A DNA stretch of 13,236 nucleotides from CAZGSV01 sp964528605 (GTDB taxonomy: Bacteria; Armatimonadota; Zipacnadia; CAZGSV01). The stretch lies in assembly GCA_964528605.1 (NCBI GenBank), contig CAZGSV010000098.1, positions 1 to 13,236 on the forward strand, in the 5' to 3' direction. Every line of letters begins with the position of its first letter. Position 1 is the first letter of the stretch. Made by a program: the position numbers and the translations under genes. Positions 1 to 7,129 of the stretch are shown piece after piece. A model generated the notes under the pieces. That model did not search any database, was not told the origin of the DNA, and saw only the letters and a list, made by a program, of their open reading frames with translations.

Positions 1-1521
<1,521 letters not shown>

Positions 1522-1575
1522 GCGGCCTGGCCTGGCGCGGGCCGGCCTTCACGCGCTGCAAGCCTGAAGGATGCG

Positions 1576-1617
1576 CAGCCCCCCCCGGCTAGGCAGGAGG
1601 CGCTCACAGGGGGGCTG
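1576..1617 (+). terminator. Possible hairpin terminator after pyrG
   Basis: CAGCCCCCC (1576-1584) pairs perfectly with GGGGGGCTG (1609-1617) across a 24-base loop, starting 55 bases after the pyrG stop. No T-tract follows, so it is not a classical intrinsic terminator. The neighbouring 6-bp hairpin at 1620-1637 (GGGAGC / GCTCCC) may stack beside it. The stem is visible; the terminator role is inferred. Confidence 0.25.
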
Positions 1618-1619
1618 GA

Positions 1620-1637
1620 GGGAGCGCAGGTGCTCCC
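1620..1637 (+). repeat. Small hairpin, GGGAGC / GCTCCC
   Basis: A perfect 6-bp stem (1620-1625 with 1632-1637) encloses a six-base loop and is followed by AAACT. It begins two bases after the larger inverted repeat downstream of pyrG. Its function is unknown. Confidence 0.4.
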
Positions 1638-1740
1638 AAACTAGAACGCATGTGTGCTGGGCAGCCGTGTGGCATGGGTGCCTTTTGGTGGGCGCAAGAC
1701 CGGGCGCGGAATAATCAAGGCTGCATGGCGTGCATGGCCA

Positions 1741-1789
1741 GCACTGAGGGCAGTGCCAGGGAACGGGGCCTGACCGGCAGGCCCGGTTC
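1741..1789 (+). repeat. Tandem hairpins in the helicase leader region
   Basis: Two stem-loops lie four bases apart. The first is GCACTG (1741-1746) with CAGTGC (1751-1756) around the loop AGGG. The second is GAACGGGGCCTG (1761-1772) with CAGGCCCGGTTC (1778-1789), a 12-bp stem with one mismatch and a five-base loop. TGCATGGCC copies sit just before (1731-1739) and just after (1794-1802). The pair lies about 100 bases upstream of the helicase start codon. It could be a leader structure, a non-coding RNA or a terminator remnant. No known riboswitch class was recognised. Confidence 0.4.
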
Positions 1790-1890
1790 TTGGTGCATGG
1801 CCGCCTGTGGGGCGCCCTGCAACTCCGACAGGTGGCGTATGCGCCGCGGGAGCGCATCCCGGTCGCGCTGTAGCGCGAGGTGCGGTTGCG

Positions 1891-4434
1891 ATGCTAGTTC
1901 GGGAGTTGTTGTCTTTCGGCGCACCCGAGTGGGCGGTCGAGATCTGGTCGCGCGCTCTGGGCTCGGGGTTGCTGCCCTTGCAGGAGAAGGCGGTGCGCGC
2001 CGGCTGTTTGCGGGGGGGCGCGTTTGTGGTCTGTGGGCCGACGGGAGCGGGGAAGACGTGGGTGGGTGAGGCCGCGGCGCTGTCGGCCGTCACTCGGGGG
2101 CGCAAAGCGCTGTTGATAGTGCCCACGCGCGAGCGGGCGGAGGAGCAGTACGCGGTGTTGCGGCAGCGGTATCAGGGCCGAGGAGTGCGAGTGGTAGTGG
2201 GCACCGGACTGCGGCCCGAGTTCGCCGAGGCGCTGCGCAGGGGGCAGTTCGACTTGGGCGTGCTGGTTTTCGAGAAGGCGGCCGCGCTGCTGGCCACCGC
2301 GCCGCAGGTGTTTGCAGGCGTGGGCAGCGTGGTCATTGACGAGGTGCAGATGCTGGGCGACCAGGAGCGCGGGCCGCTGCTGGAGATGTTCCTCAGCGGA
2401 CTGCAGCGCTTGCCGGCCGCCCCGGCGACGGTGGGGTTGAGCCCCTTGATCGGGAACGCCTACGAAGTGGCCTCGTGGTTGGGGGCGCGGGTGGTGGCGG
2501 AACTGCGGCGGCCGGTGGAGTTGAGGCAGGGGGTATGGTACCGGGGGCGGTTCGACTACCGCGAGTTCAACAGCGGGCTGCGAGGCAGCGAGGAGATCGG
2601 CAGCCCCCAGGCGGAGCAGGCGACGCTCGAAGTGGCGTACTCGTTGGCGGCGCGAGGGGAGCCCACGGCGCTCTCCGTAGGCTCGCGCACCAGGGCATTG
2701 GAGGGGGCTGAGGCGCTGGCGGCACGGGGGGGGCTGACCGCGGACCCGCAGGCGCTGGCGGCATGCGAGCGATTGCGAGAGAGCAGAGAGAAGAAGGCGT
2801 TGCTCCGCTGTCTGGAGCGAGGGGTGCTGTTCCACAGCGCCGACCTGGGCGACGAGGAGCGCGCATTTGTGGAGGCGCAGATGCGCGGCGAGCGGGTTCC
2901 CCTGGTCTGCTGCACCTCGATCTCGTCCATGGGCGCCAACGTACGCTTGGCGAACGTGGTGATGGAGGAGGCGCGCTACTCTTACTGCGAGGCGGCAGGG
3001 CATTGGGTACAGGCCTGCATCTCCAAGGCGGAGATGGACGGCGAGGGCGGCTGTGGGGGGCGCGCGGGGTCAGGCCTGCCTTTCGGGCGCGCCATTGTGT
3101 GCGCGCGCTCGCCATTGGAGAGGGCCCGGATGCTGGCGGAGGTGGCGGAGGCGGACCTGCCCGTGCTGGACTCGGCGCTACCCAGCCTTGACGCGGGCGA
3201 CCTCTGCTTGCGCGCGCACAGCCTGGGCGGGTGCGCGAGCGCAAGGGACTTGGTGCAGTTCCTGAGCAGCACCTTTGCCTGCTACCGCAGAGGCTTAGAG
3301 CCGCATGAGGGCGTTTTCGGAGAAGAGCAGGTGCAGCAGGCGGTGGCGCAACTCGTGCAAGCGGGGCTCCTGCGCCGCGGGCCACACGGTGATCTGGTTC
3401 CGGGACCGCTGGGAGAGGTGGCGGTCAGCAGGGGCCTGGGCGTGCGGACGGTTTTGTTCTTAGGAGCGGCGCTGGAGGCGCTGGGGCCGGACCTCAGAGA
3501 CTCGATGGCGGCGCTACTGGTGGCGGCGGGTTCGCCCGCGGGCGGGGTGGTGAGGGCGGGGCTGCCTTTCAGGCGGACGGATCACGGCTGGCGCATGGAG
3601 GAGGTGGCCACGGAGGCGGCCTCACACGCGTGGGAGTGGCTACAGGGCGTCGTCAGTTGGCGCGAGTGGCGTTGGGCGCTGCATAAGGCGCTGGTGGCGT
3701 ACGACTACTCGGCGGGGGTGGAGTTGCCGGAGATACAGAAGCGCTACGGGGTCAGCAGTGGCGCGCTGGAGGACCTGGCGGCGCAGTTGGCCTGGCTGCT
3801 GGAGGCGCTGGCGGAGGCGGCGACGATGCTGTGCGAGGACGAGCGCCTGGGGGCGGACGTTGACGCGCTGGCCGCGGCGTTGCGGACGGGGATACCGCAG
3901 GAGTGGCGCGGCCTCTGGCCGATCCGCCTCGGGGGCATACCGCGGCACATTGCCTTACGCCTGGCGAGTGAGGCGCTGACGGGGGCGGTGGAGATTGCCG
4001 GCGCGCCGGCGCAGGTACTGGAGGCCCTCGGGGGCGGACACCACGAGCGCCTGCTCTACCTGGCGCGCTCGCTGACGCCCCCGCCGCGGCTGGCCGCGGT
4101 CGCGTCGCCGTCGGGCCCACGGCTGAGGTTGACGCTGTCGCAGCCTCGGCTGGTCATTCTCAGCGGGAGGCAATTGCTTCTGACCAAACTCGAGGGTCGC
4201 CTGCTGGGCACGCTGGCGGCCGCGGGGGGGTCAGTGGTCGAGTACCAGTGCCTCTGCCGCGAGGTATGGGGCGACGACCTTACCGTGATGCCCAACCATG
4301 TGCACAAGCTGCGCGGGAGGCTGGTGCGGAGGCTGGAGCAGGAGTTGCTGATGGATAACGCCGCCGCGATCATTACGACCTACGCTGGCCTGGGGCTTGC
4401 CCTCAATAAGGACGTGGTGCAGGTCTCGCCGTAG
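1891..4434 (+). CDS. Hel308/Ski2-like SF2 helicase with C-terminal OmpR/PhoB-type winged helix
   Basis: The product is predicted to be an 847-residue ATP-dependent nucleic-acid translocase or helicase. The chosen start is ATG 1891, with GAGG about ten bases upstream; an upstream in-frame start at 1807 would add an unlikely 28-residue leader. Visible motifs are Walker A GPTGAGKT (49-56), motif Ia PTR (78-80), motif II DEVQ (150-153), a motif III region reading GLSPLIGNAYE (182-192), FHSADL (314-319), a motif V region CTSISSMGAN (341-350), and a degenerate motif VI ending GGRAGSG (389-395). A winged-helix segment follows at about 470-520, then a Hel308-like ratchet segment near 600-645 (IQKRYGVSSGALEDL). 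Residues about 745-838 resemble a Trans_reg_C DNA-binding domain, with LTKLEGRLLGTLAA, EVWGDD, and a hairpin-like end TTYAGLGLAL. Motifs III and VI depart from family consensus, so helicase activity is uncertain. The closest family assignment is by pattern only. Roles in fork repair or DNA uptake would be guesses. Confidence 0.85.
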   Translation: MLVRELLSFGAPEWAVEIWSRALGSGLLPLQEKAVRAGCLRGGAFVVCGPTGAGKTWVGEAAALSAVTRGRKALLIVPTRERAEEQYAVLRQRYQGRGVRVVVGTGLRPEFAEALRRGQFDLGVLVFEKAAALLATAPQVFAGVGSVVIDEVQMLGDQERGPLLEMFLSGLQRLPAAPATVGLSPLIGNAYEVASWLGARVVAELRRPVELRQGVWYRGRFDYREFNSGLRGSEEIGSPQAEQATLEVAYSLAARGEPTALSVGSRTRALEGAEALAARGGLTADPQALAACERLRESREKKALLRCLERGVLFHSADLGDEERAFVEAQMRGERVPLVCCTSISSMGANVRLANVVMEEARYSYCEAAGHWVQACISKAEMDGEGGCGGRAGSGLPFGRAIVCARSPLERARMLAEVAEADLPVLDSALPSLDAGDLCLRAHSLGGCASARDLVQFLSSTFACYRRGLEPHEGVFGEEQVQQAVAQLVQAGLLRRGPHGDLVPGPLGEVAVSRGLGVRTVLFLGAALEALGPDLRDSMAALLVAAGSPAGGVVRAGLPFRRTDHGWRMEEVATEAASHAWEWLQGVVSWREWRWALHKALVAYDYSAGVELPEIQKRYGVSSGALEDLAAQLAWLLEALAEAATMLCEDERLGADVDALAAALRTGIPQEWRGLWPIRLGGIPRHIALRLASEALTGAVEIAGAPAQVLEALGGGHHERLLYLARSLTPPPRLAAVASPSGPRLRLTLSQPRLVILSGRQLLLTKLEGRLLGTLAAAGGSVVEYQCLCREVWGDDLTVMPNHVHKLRGRLVRRLEQELLMDNAAAIITTYAGLGLALNKDVVQVSP
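4192..4407 (+). other. OmpR/PhoB-like winged helix domain inside the helicase
   Basis: This segment encodes helicase residues about 768-839. The pattern is an amphipathic helix with conserved EGRLLGTLAAAGG, then VEYQCLCREVWGDD, a recognition-helix-like NHVHKLRGRLVRRLEQEL, and IITTYAGLGLAL as the C-terminal beta hairpin. These positions mirror response-regulator output domains, which typically read LT..E..LL..L, then REELL..VWG.., V..HI..LR.KL, and I.TV.G.GY.L. No receiver domain is present. It probably adds sequence- or structure-specific DNA binding to the helicase. Confidence 0.65.
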
Positions 4435-4547
4435 CGGCTGGCGGCGAGTCCGGGATGGTGGGCGGGCGGCACGCGAGCGTGGCAGCGAGCTATGCAGCCT
4501 TGGCGGGATGCGCTAGACTGAGGAGGCTGAACCTAGGGGGTAGACGG

Positions 4548-4991
4548 ATGTCCGAAGAGAGCAGAATCGCATCGTTCCGTGGTCTGCGGGTGGTGCTGAC
4601 GGCGGTCGCCATCCTGTGCTTGTTGCAGTTTGTGATTGCGCTGCTGCCGGAGGCGGTGGTGGGGCGGTTAGCGACGCTGTTCGGGGGATTGGGGCGGCGC
4701 GAGGGCTTGATCCCGGATGCGCCGCTGTTCTGGTACTCGCTGCGGGAGGGGGCGGTGATGTATTTGGGCGTCGGCTTGGCGCTGCTGGTCATGTCGAGAG
4801 ACCCGGTGCGGTATCGGACTCTGGTGAAGGTAGCGATAGTGGCGCTGGGTACGATGGCTGTGGCCAGCGCGACGTATGGGCCTCTGAACGCGATGCCGGT
4901 GCTGTGGTACGGGGCGGACATTCTGGTGTCGCTGGTGTTCTTCGTGCTGCTGTGCGTGTTCTACCCGCGTTACTTGGAGAGGAGACTCTGA
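4548..4991 (+). CDS. Small four-helix integral membrane protein, unknown function
   Basis: The predicted protein has 147 residues. ATG 4548 was preferred because AGGGGG lies seven to twelve bases upstream and because the residues encoded from an earlier start (4455) look like untranslated sequence. Four hydrophobic segments are visible at about 14-34, 65-82, 93-111 and 118-139, with a basic C-terminus (YPRYLERRL). The loop between helices 1 and 2 (35-64) is Gly-rich and carries REGLIPDAPLFWYSLREG. I do not recognise a catalytic motif or a named family. The gene starts 113 bases after the helicase on the same strand, so co-transcription is possible, but a ribosome binding site of its own and the gap leave this open. 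It ends 209 bases before the convergent phage operon. Confidence 0.75.
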   Translation: MSEESRIASFRGLRVVLTAVAILCLLQFVIALLPEAVVGRLATLFGGLGRREGLIPDAPLFWYSLREGAVMYLGVGLALLVMSRDPVRYRTLVKVAIVALGTMAVASATYGPLNAMPVLWYGADILVSLVFFVLLCVFYPRYLERRL

Positions 4992-5089
4992 GCGCCGGGC
5001 GGATGCGCTGGGGGTGCGCGTGGCCGGATAGCAAGGGCCGTTAGGCCGTAAGGGTCCCCCGATCCGCCTCGCGGGCGGGCAGAATAGAT

Positions 5090-5163
5090 GCGGGCCCGGG
5101 GCGGGCGCACGTGGCAGCCGTGGCCAGCGAGCCGCTCCGGCGCTGCTCTTAGGCCGGGCCCGC
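5090..5163. repeat. Inverted repeat in the convergent junction
   Basis: GCGGGCCCGG (5090-5099) is the exact reverse complement of CCGGGCCCGC (5154-5163), with 54 bases between. Each arm contains the self-complementary CGGGCCCG, so the arms are also direct repeats of that 8-mer. The repeat lies between the plus-strand membrane protein (ends 4991) and the minus-strand holin (ends 5201). It could act as a bidirectional transcription barrier or mark an element edge. No tRNA or obvious att core is visible, and the role is not proven. Confidence 0.4.
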
Positions 5164-5181
5164 TACTTCGGTCAAGGGTAT

Positions 5182-5200
5182 GCGGTTGCGGGGCAGCCGC
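5182..5200. terminator. Hairpin abutting the holin stop codon
   Basis: GCGGTTG (5182-5188) and CAGCCGC (5194-5200) can form a seven-pair stem around CGGGG, directly next to the holin stop at 5201-5203. Read as minus-strand RNA the stem has a C-A mismatch, while as plus-strand RNA it has a tolerated G-U pair. It is therefore better suited to ending rightward transcription. There is no T-tract. This is a weak terminator candidate. Confidence 0.2.
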
Positions 5201-5572
5201 TTACATTTGGGCGAGGCCCGCTTTCAGTTCGAGCACTGCCTCTTCGATGGCGGTCTCCAACTGTTCCTGGGGCACGCGCGGGAAGGCTTTCTTGAGGCGG
5301 GCCATCACGCGCCGAAACTTGGCGGAGCCGGAGAGGTCTTCGGGGAGTTTCTGAGCGGCCCAGTGGACCAACTGGCGGGCGCAGTCGCGCAAGAGCCGGA
5401 AGTGGAGCAAGCGCAGCCCGGCGCGCACGAGCCAGATCAACACCAGCACTAGGACGCCCAGGAGGGCGGCCACCAAGTGGGGCACGAGGTCGAACAGGGG
5501 ATTGAGAAGCCCGGACCAGTCGGCCCCGCTCACGGCCGCGAGGTAGGCGGTGGGTAACAAGAGCAAAGTCAT
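5201..5572 (-). CDS. LLH-type phage holin
   Basis: The predicted protein has 123 residues. A hydrophobic N-terminus (1-14) is followed by a strong membrane segment at about 30-50 (LVPHLVAALLGVLVLVLIWLV), then a charged amphipathic tail. The tail pattern KFRRVMARLKKAFPRVPQEQLETAIEEAVLEL matches the helical end common in LLH-family holins, where a KK..V...L...F and an IE.AV.EL motif are typical. Holins open the inner membrane at the end of infection so that endolysin reaches the wall. The start ATG (5572) overlaps the endolysin stop by four bases (ATGA), which indicates translational coupling and supports the lysis-cassette reading. This is the last gene of the minus-strand operon. The family call rests on pattern recognition. 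Confidence 0.75.
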   Translation of the reverse strand: MTLLLLPTAYLAAVSGADWSGLLNPLFDLVPHLVAALLGVLVLVLIWLVRAGLRLLHFRLLRDCARQLVHWAAQKLPEDLSGSAKFRRVMARLKKAFPRVPQEQLETAIEEAVLELKAGLAQM

Positions 5573-6183
5573 GGCGTGTCGTCTCCTTTGGAGAACAAGT
5601 AGATGGTCTTGCCTGCGGGCAGATCGGGTGCGTAGACCTCGTAGCCGAGGGATTCCGCGAGGGCGCGCAGGGGCACCCAGGCGCGGCCTTCGATGAGGCG
5701 CGCTTCGACGCCGGGGACGACTCGGTCTCCGAGTTTGACGACATATGAGCCGGGGTCTACGGACTGCCCAGTTGGCGCCGGCTCATAGCCGAGCCCGGGG
5801 ACCAGGCCGGCGAGGTTCCAGGCGGAGCGCCAGGGCCAGACACCCACGCCCCAGCGGCGGCCGCGGGCCTCGACGGTGTAGCCGTCGCCGCGACTGATGC
5901 CGACGTGGTGGATGCCGGAGGGCTTGCCGTTCTGGGAAACGAAGACGAGGGCGCCCGGAGTGGTGCGGGCGAGGGTAAGGGGAACGGCGCGGCAGGCGGC
6001 GCACTGGTTCCAGGAGCCGTCGGGGAAGGTCAGGCCGACTTGGGCTAAGGCCCACTGCACCAGTTCGGAGCAGTCAAAGGCCTGAGGGTCGGGGTCGTCG
6101 AGGCGCACCTCGATGCCGAAGCGGTAGGGTTTGCCGATCTGCGAGTTGGCCTTAGCCACCAGATCGGCGGCGAGGATTCTCAT
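5569..6183 (-). CDS. NlpC/P60 endolysin with copper amine oxidase N-type stalk domain
   Basis: The predicted cell-wall hydrolase has 204 residues. The NlpC/P60 domain occupies about 1-130. It has the nucleophile Cys38 in AFDCSELVQWAL, His93 in GIHHVGIS, and a third polar residue, probably Glu105 in TVEARG. The spacing of Cys, His and polar residue fits a papain-like peptidase that cuts peptidoglycan stem peptides. Residues about 147-197 form a stalk-like domain (YVVKLGDRVVPGVEARLIEGRAWVPLRALAESLGY...KTIYL) of the copper amine oxidase N-terminal type found in cell-envelope proteins, probably for wall attachment. No signal peptide is visible, so release depends on the holin encoded next, whose start overlaps this stop. 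ATG 6183 was chosen because GGTGAT lies just upstream; a GTG at 6192 would add three residues. Confidence 0.88.
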   Translation of the reverse strand: MRILAADLVAKANSQIGKPYRFGIEVRLDDPDPQAFDCSELVQWALAQVGLTFPDGSWNQCAACRAVPLTLARTTPGALVFVSQNGKPSGIHHVGISRGDGYTVEARGRRWGVGVWPWRSAWNLAGLVPGLGYEPAPTGQSVDPGSYVVKLGDRVVPGVEARLIEGRAWVPLRALAESLGYEVYAPDLPAGKTIYLFSKGDDTP

Positions 6184-6210
6184 GCGGATCACCAGCCAGG
6201 GAGAAGCGCA

Positions 6211-6230
6211 AGCCCGCCGTACGGCGGGCT
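6211..6230. repeat. Perfect 20-bp palindrome upstream of the endolysin
   Basis: The 20 bases read identically on both strands, with AGCCCGCCGT followed by its exact complement. It lies between the small membrane protein gene (stop at 6288) and the endolysin start (6183), so it falls in the leader just ahead of the lysis pair. A hairpin attenuating or processing the transcript, or an operator for a dimeric protein, are both possible. The structure is seen directly; the role is inferred. Confidence 0.6.
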
Positions 6231-6287
6231 CTCGGCTGCCGGGGGAGAGTGTGGGGCCTGCTGCGGCGTGGCGCCTGGGCAGGCCTG

Positions 6288-6395
6288 CTATCTATCGAGG
6301 AAGCGGACTACCCGCAGGATGCCGAAGACGACGGCAGCCAGCGTGGTCATCATGGCGGTGAAGGGTATGACGGCCCAGAACAGGTCGAACGCCAA
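6288..6395 (-). CDS. Very small membrane protein of the lysis region, holin-like
   Basis: The frame continues upstream to an ATG at 6524, but the 43 residues this would add (MGVPRPGRGVVRQPARPGP...) are Pro/Arg-rich. They coincide with a hairpin (6466-6522) and look untranslated. A TTG at 6395, with GAGG ten bases upstream, gives a 35-residue product reading LAFDLFWAVIPFTAMMTTLAAVVFGILRVVRFLDR. This is a single hydrophobic helix with a basic C-terminus. Its place just before the endolysin fits a second holin, an antiholin or a spanin-like accessory. Size and start are uncertain, and it could be non-functional. Confidence 0.45.
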   Translation of the reverse strand: MAFDLFWAVIPFTAMMTTLAAVVFGILRVVRFLDR

Positions 6396-6465
6396 TTCAC
6401 TGCGACCTCGCTTGTTTGAGCGCGCGCGGGTAGGCGGCGCGCACTGCAATGTAGGAAGGTCTGGT

Positions 6466-6522
6466 GGGGGTCCTGGGCGCGCCGGCTGCCGGACTACCCC
6501 ACGGCCGGGGCGCGGGACCCCC
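6466..6522. repeat. Inverted repeat between two small membrane protein genes
   Basis: GGGGGTCC (6466-6473) pairs exactly with GGACCCCC (6515-6522), enclosing 41 GC-rich bases that include GCGCGCCGGC. It lies just after the stop of the 95-residue protein (6540) in transcription order. It may be an internal transcript stop or processing hairpin. No T-tract follows. Confidence 0.35.
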
Positions 6523-6539
6523 ATTCGGCCTCGCAGTAC

Positions 6540-6827
6540 CTATTCGGCAGAGGAGGGGTCGCGCTTAACCTGGGGGCGGCGGCCGGCGCGCAGTTGGACA
6601 CCGACGAGATGGGCCCAGGACTCGAGGGCTTTGACCACCTGTCGGTTGCTGTCGGTGTTCTGGCGCATGACGCGGGTGGCTTCCTGCATGACGTCAATGG
6701 CCTTTTGGGTGACCTCGACCGACTTCTGCGCCAAGGGGGCGAGCAGGCGGCAGGCCACCCACAGGCCGACGAGCAAGACGGCGCCGAGCACCGAGTTCTC
6801 GAAGAGTTTGACGATCACAGATTCCAT
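6540..6827 (-). CDS. Membrane-anchored coiled-coil protein of the phage operon
   Basis: The predicted protein has 95 residues. A single hydrophobic segment at about 13-30 (VLGAVLLVGLWVACRLLAPL) is followed by a heptad-like helix at about 35-75 (QKSVEVTQKAIDVMQEATRVMRQNTDSNRQVVKALES) and a short basic tail (RAGRRPQVKRD). This layout is seen in small holin-like or lysis-accessory phage proteins, but I do not recognise a family. It starts 45 bases downstream of the preceding small gene's stop. No clear Shine-Dalgarno sequence precedes ATG 6827. Confidence 0.65.
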   Translation of the reverse strand: MESVIVKLFENSVLGAVLLVGLWVACRLLAPLAQKSVEVTQKAIDVMQEATRVMRQNTDSNRQVVKALESWAHLVGVQLRAGRRPQVKRDPSSAE

Positions 6828-6872
6828 GAGCGGGGTGTGTTGGGTGTCGGACGTCTGGTCACGGTTGCGTGC

Positions 6873-7103
6873 CTAGGAGTCGGCGAGGGTTGACAGGTCG
6901 GCGGCCACCCGGTCGAGTTCGGCCTGCACGGCGTTCGACTGTGCTTCGAGAGTTGCTTGGCGCTGCTGCTTGGCGACCTTTTCGGCCTCGGCGCAGAGGG
7001 CGTCCCAATCGGCTCGGGGTAAGGCCTGCGCGAGCCAGCCGACCAGGTCGAATCCTCGGGCGAGGCAAGCACGGAGCCTTTCGATGGCTTCGTCGTTCGG
7101 CAT
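6873..7103 (-). CDS. Small coiled-coil protein downstream of the tail fibre
   Basis: The predicted protein has 76 residues and is soluble and helical. Residues about 1-38 form an amphipathic region (DEAIERLRACLARGFDLVGWLAQALPRADWDAL). Residues 39-75 form a coiled coil rich in Ala, Gln and Glu. AAAGGA lies about 12 bases before ATG 7103, and the gene starts 26 bases after the tail fibre stop. It could be a tail-fibre assembly chaperone or another tail accessory, by position only. No named family was recognised. Confidence 0.65.
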   Translation of the reverse strand: MPNDEAIERLRACLARGFDLVGWLAQALPRADWDALCAEAEKVAKQQRQATLEAQSNAVQAELDRVAADLSTLADS

Positions 7104-7129
7104 TTGGTTCGTCGTTCCTTTCGTTCGGC

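Larger units (their letters stand above)
1522..1890. other. Hairpin-rich intergenic region between pyrG and the helicase gene
   Basis: I find no convincing gene in these 369 bases. Short open frames crossing it are rich in Cys, Arg and Gly and look like chance products of high GC. It contains at least four inverted repeats, listed separately, and three copies of TGCATGGC at 1722-1729, 1731-1738 and 1794-1801. The last two copies flank a pair of hairpins. The tail (1875-1890) carries the likely ribosome binding site of the helicase. A pyrG terminator and a helicase leader or promoter would be expected here, but no clear sigma-70 boxes or T-tract are visible. Confidence 0.5.

Noticed and set aside
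1894..3003. A 369-codon minus-strand frame opposite the helicase
   Set aside because: It is rich in Arg, Gln, Leu and Pro, without motifs, and is explained as the antisense of the helicase gene, whose motifs are clear.
3919..5071. 13-base direct repeat CCGATCCGCCTCG at 3919-3931 and 5059-5071 as a possible att pair
   Set aside because: One copy lies inside the helicase coding sequence, and a shared 13-mer is expected by chance in a window of this size and GC content.
6396..6524. N-terminal extension of the small membrane protein to ATG 6524
   Set aside because: The added residues are Pro/Arg-rich, and their coding bases contain a strong inverted repeat (6466-6522). A TTG at 6395 with an upstream GAGG is a better start.
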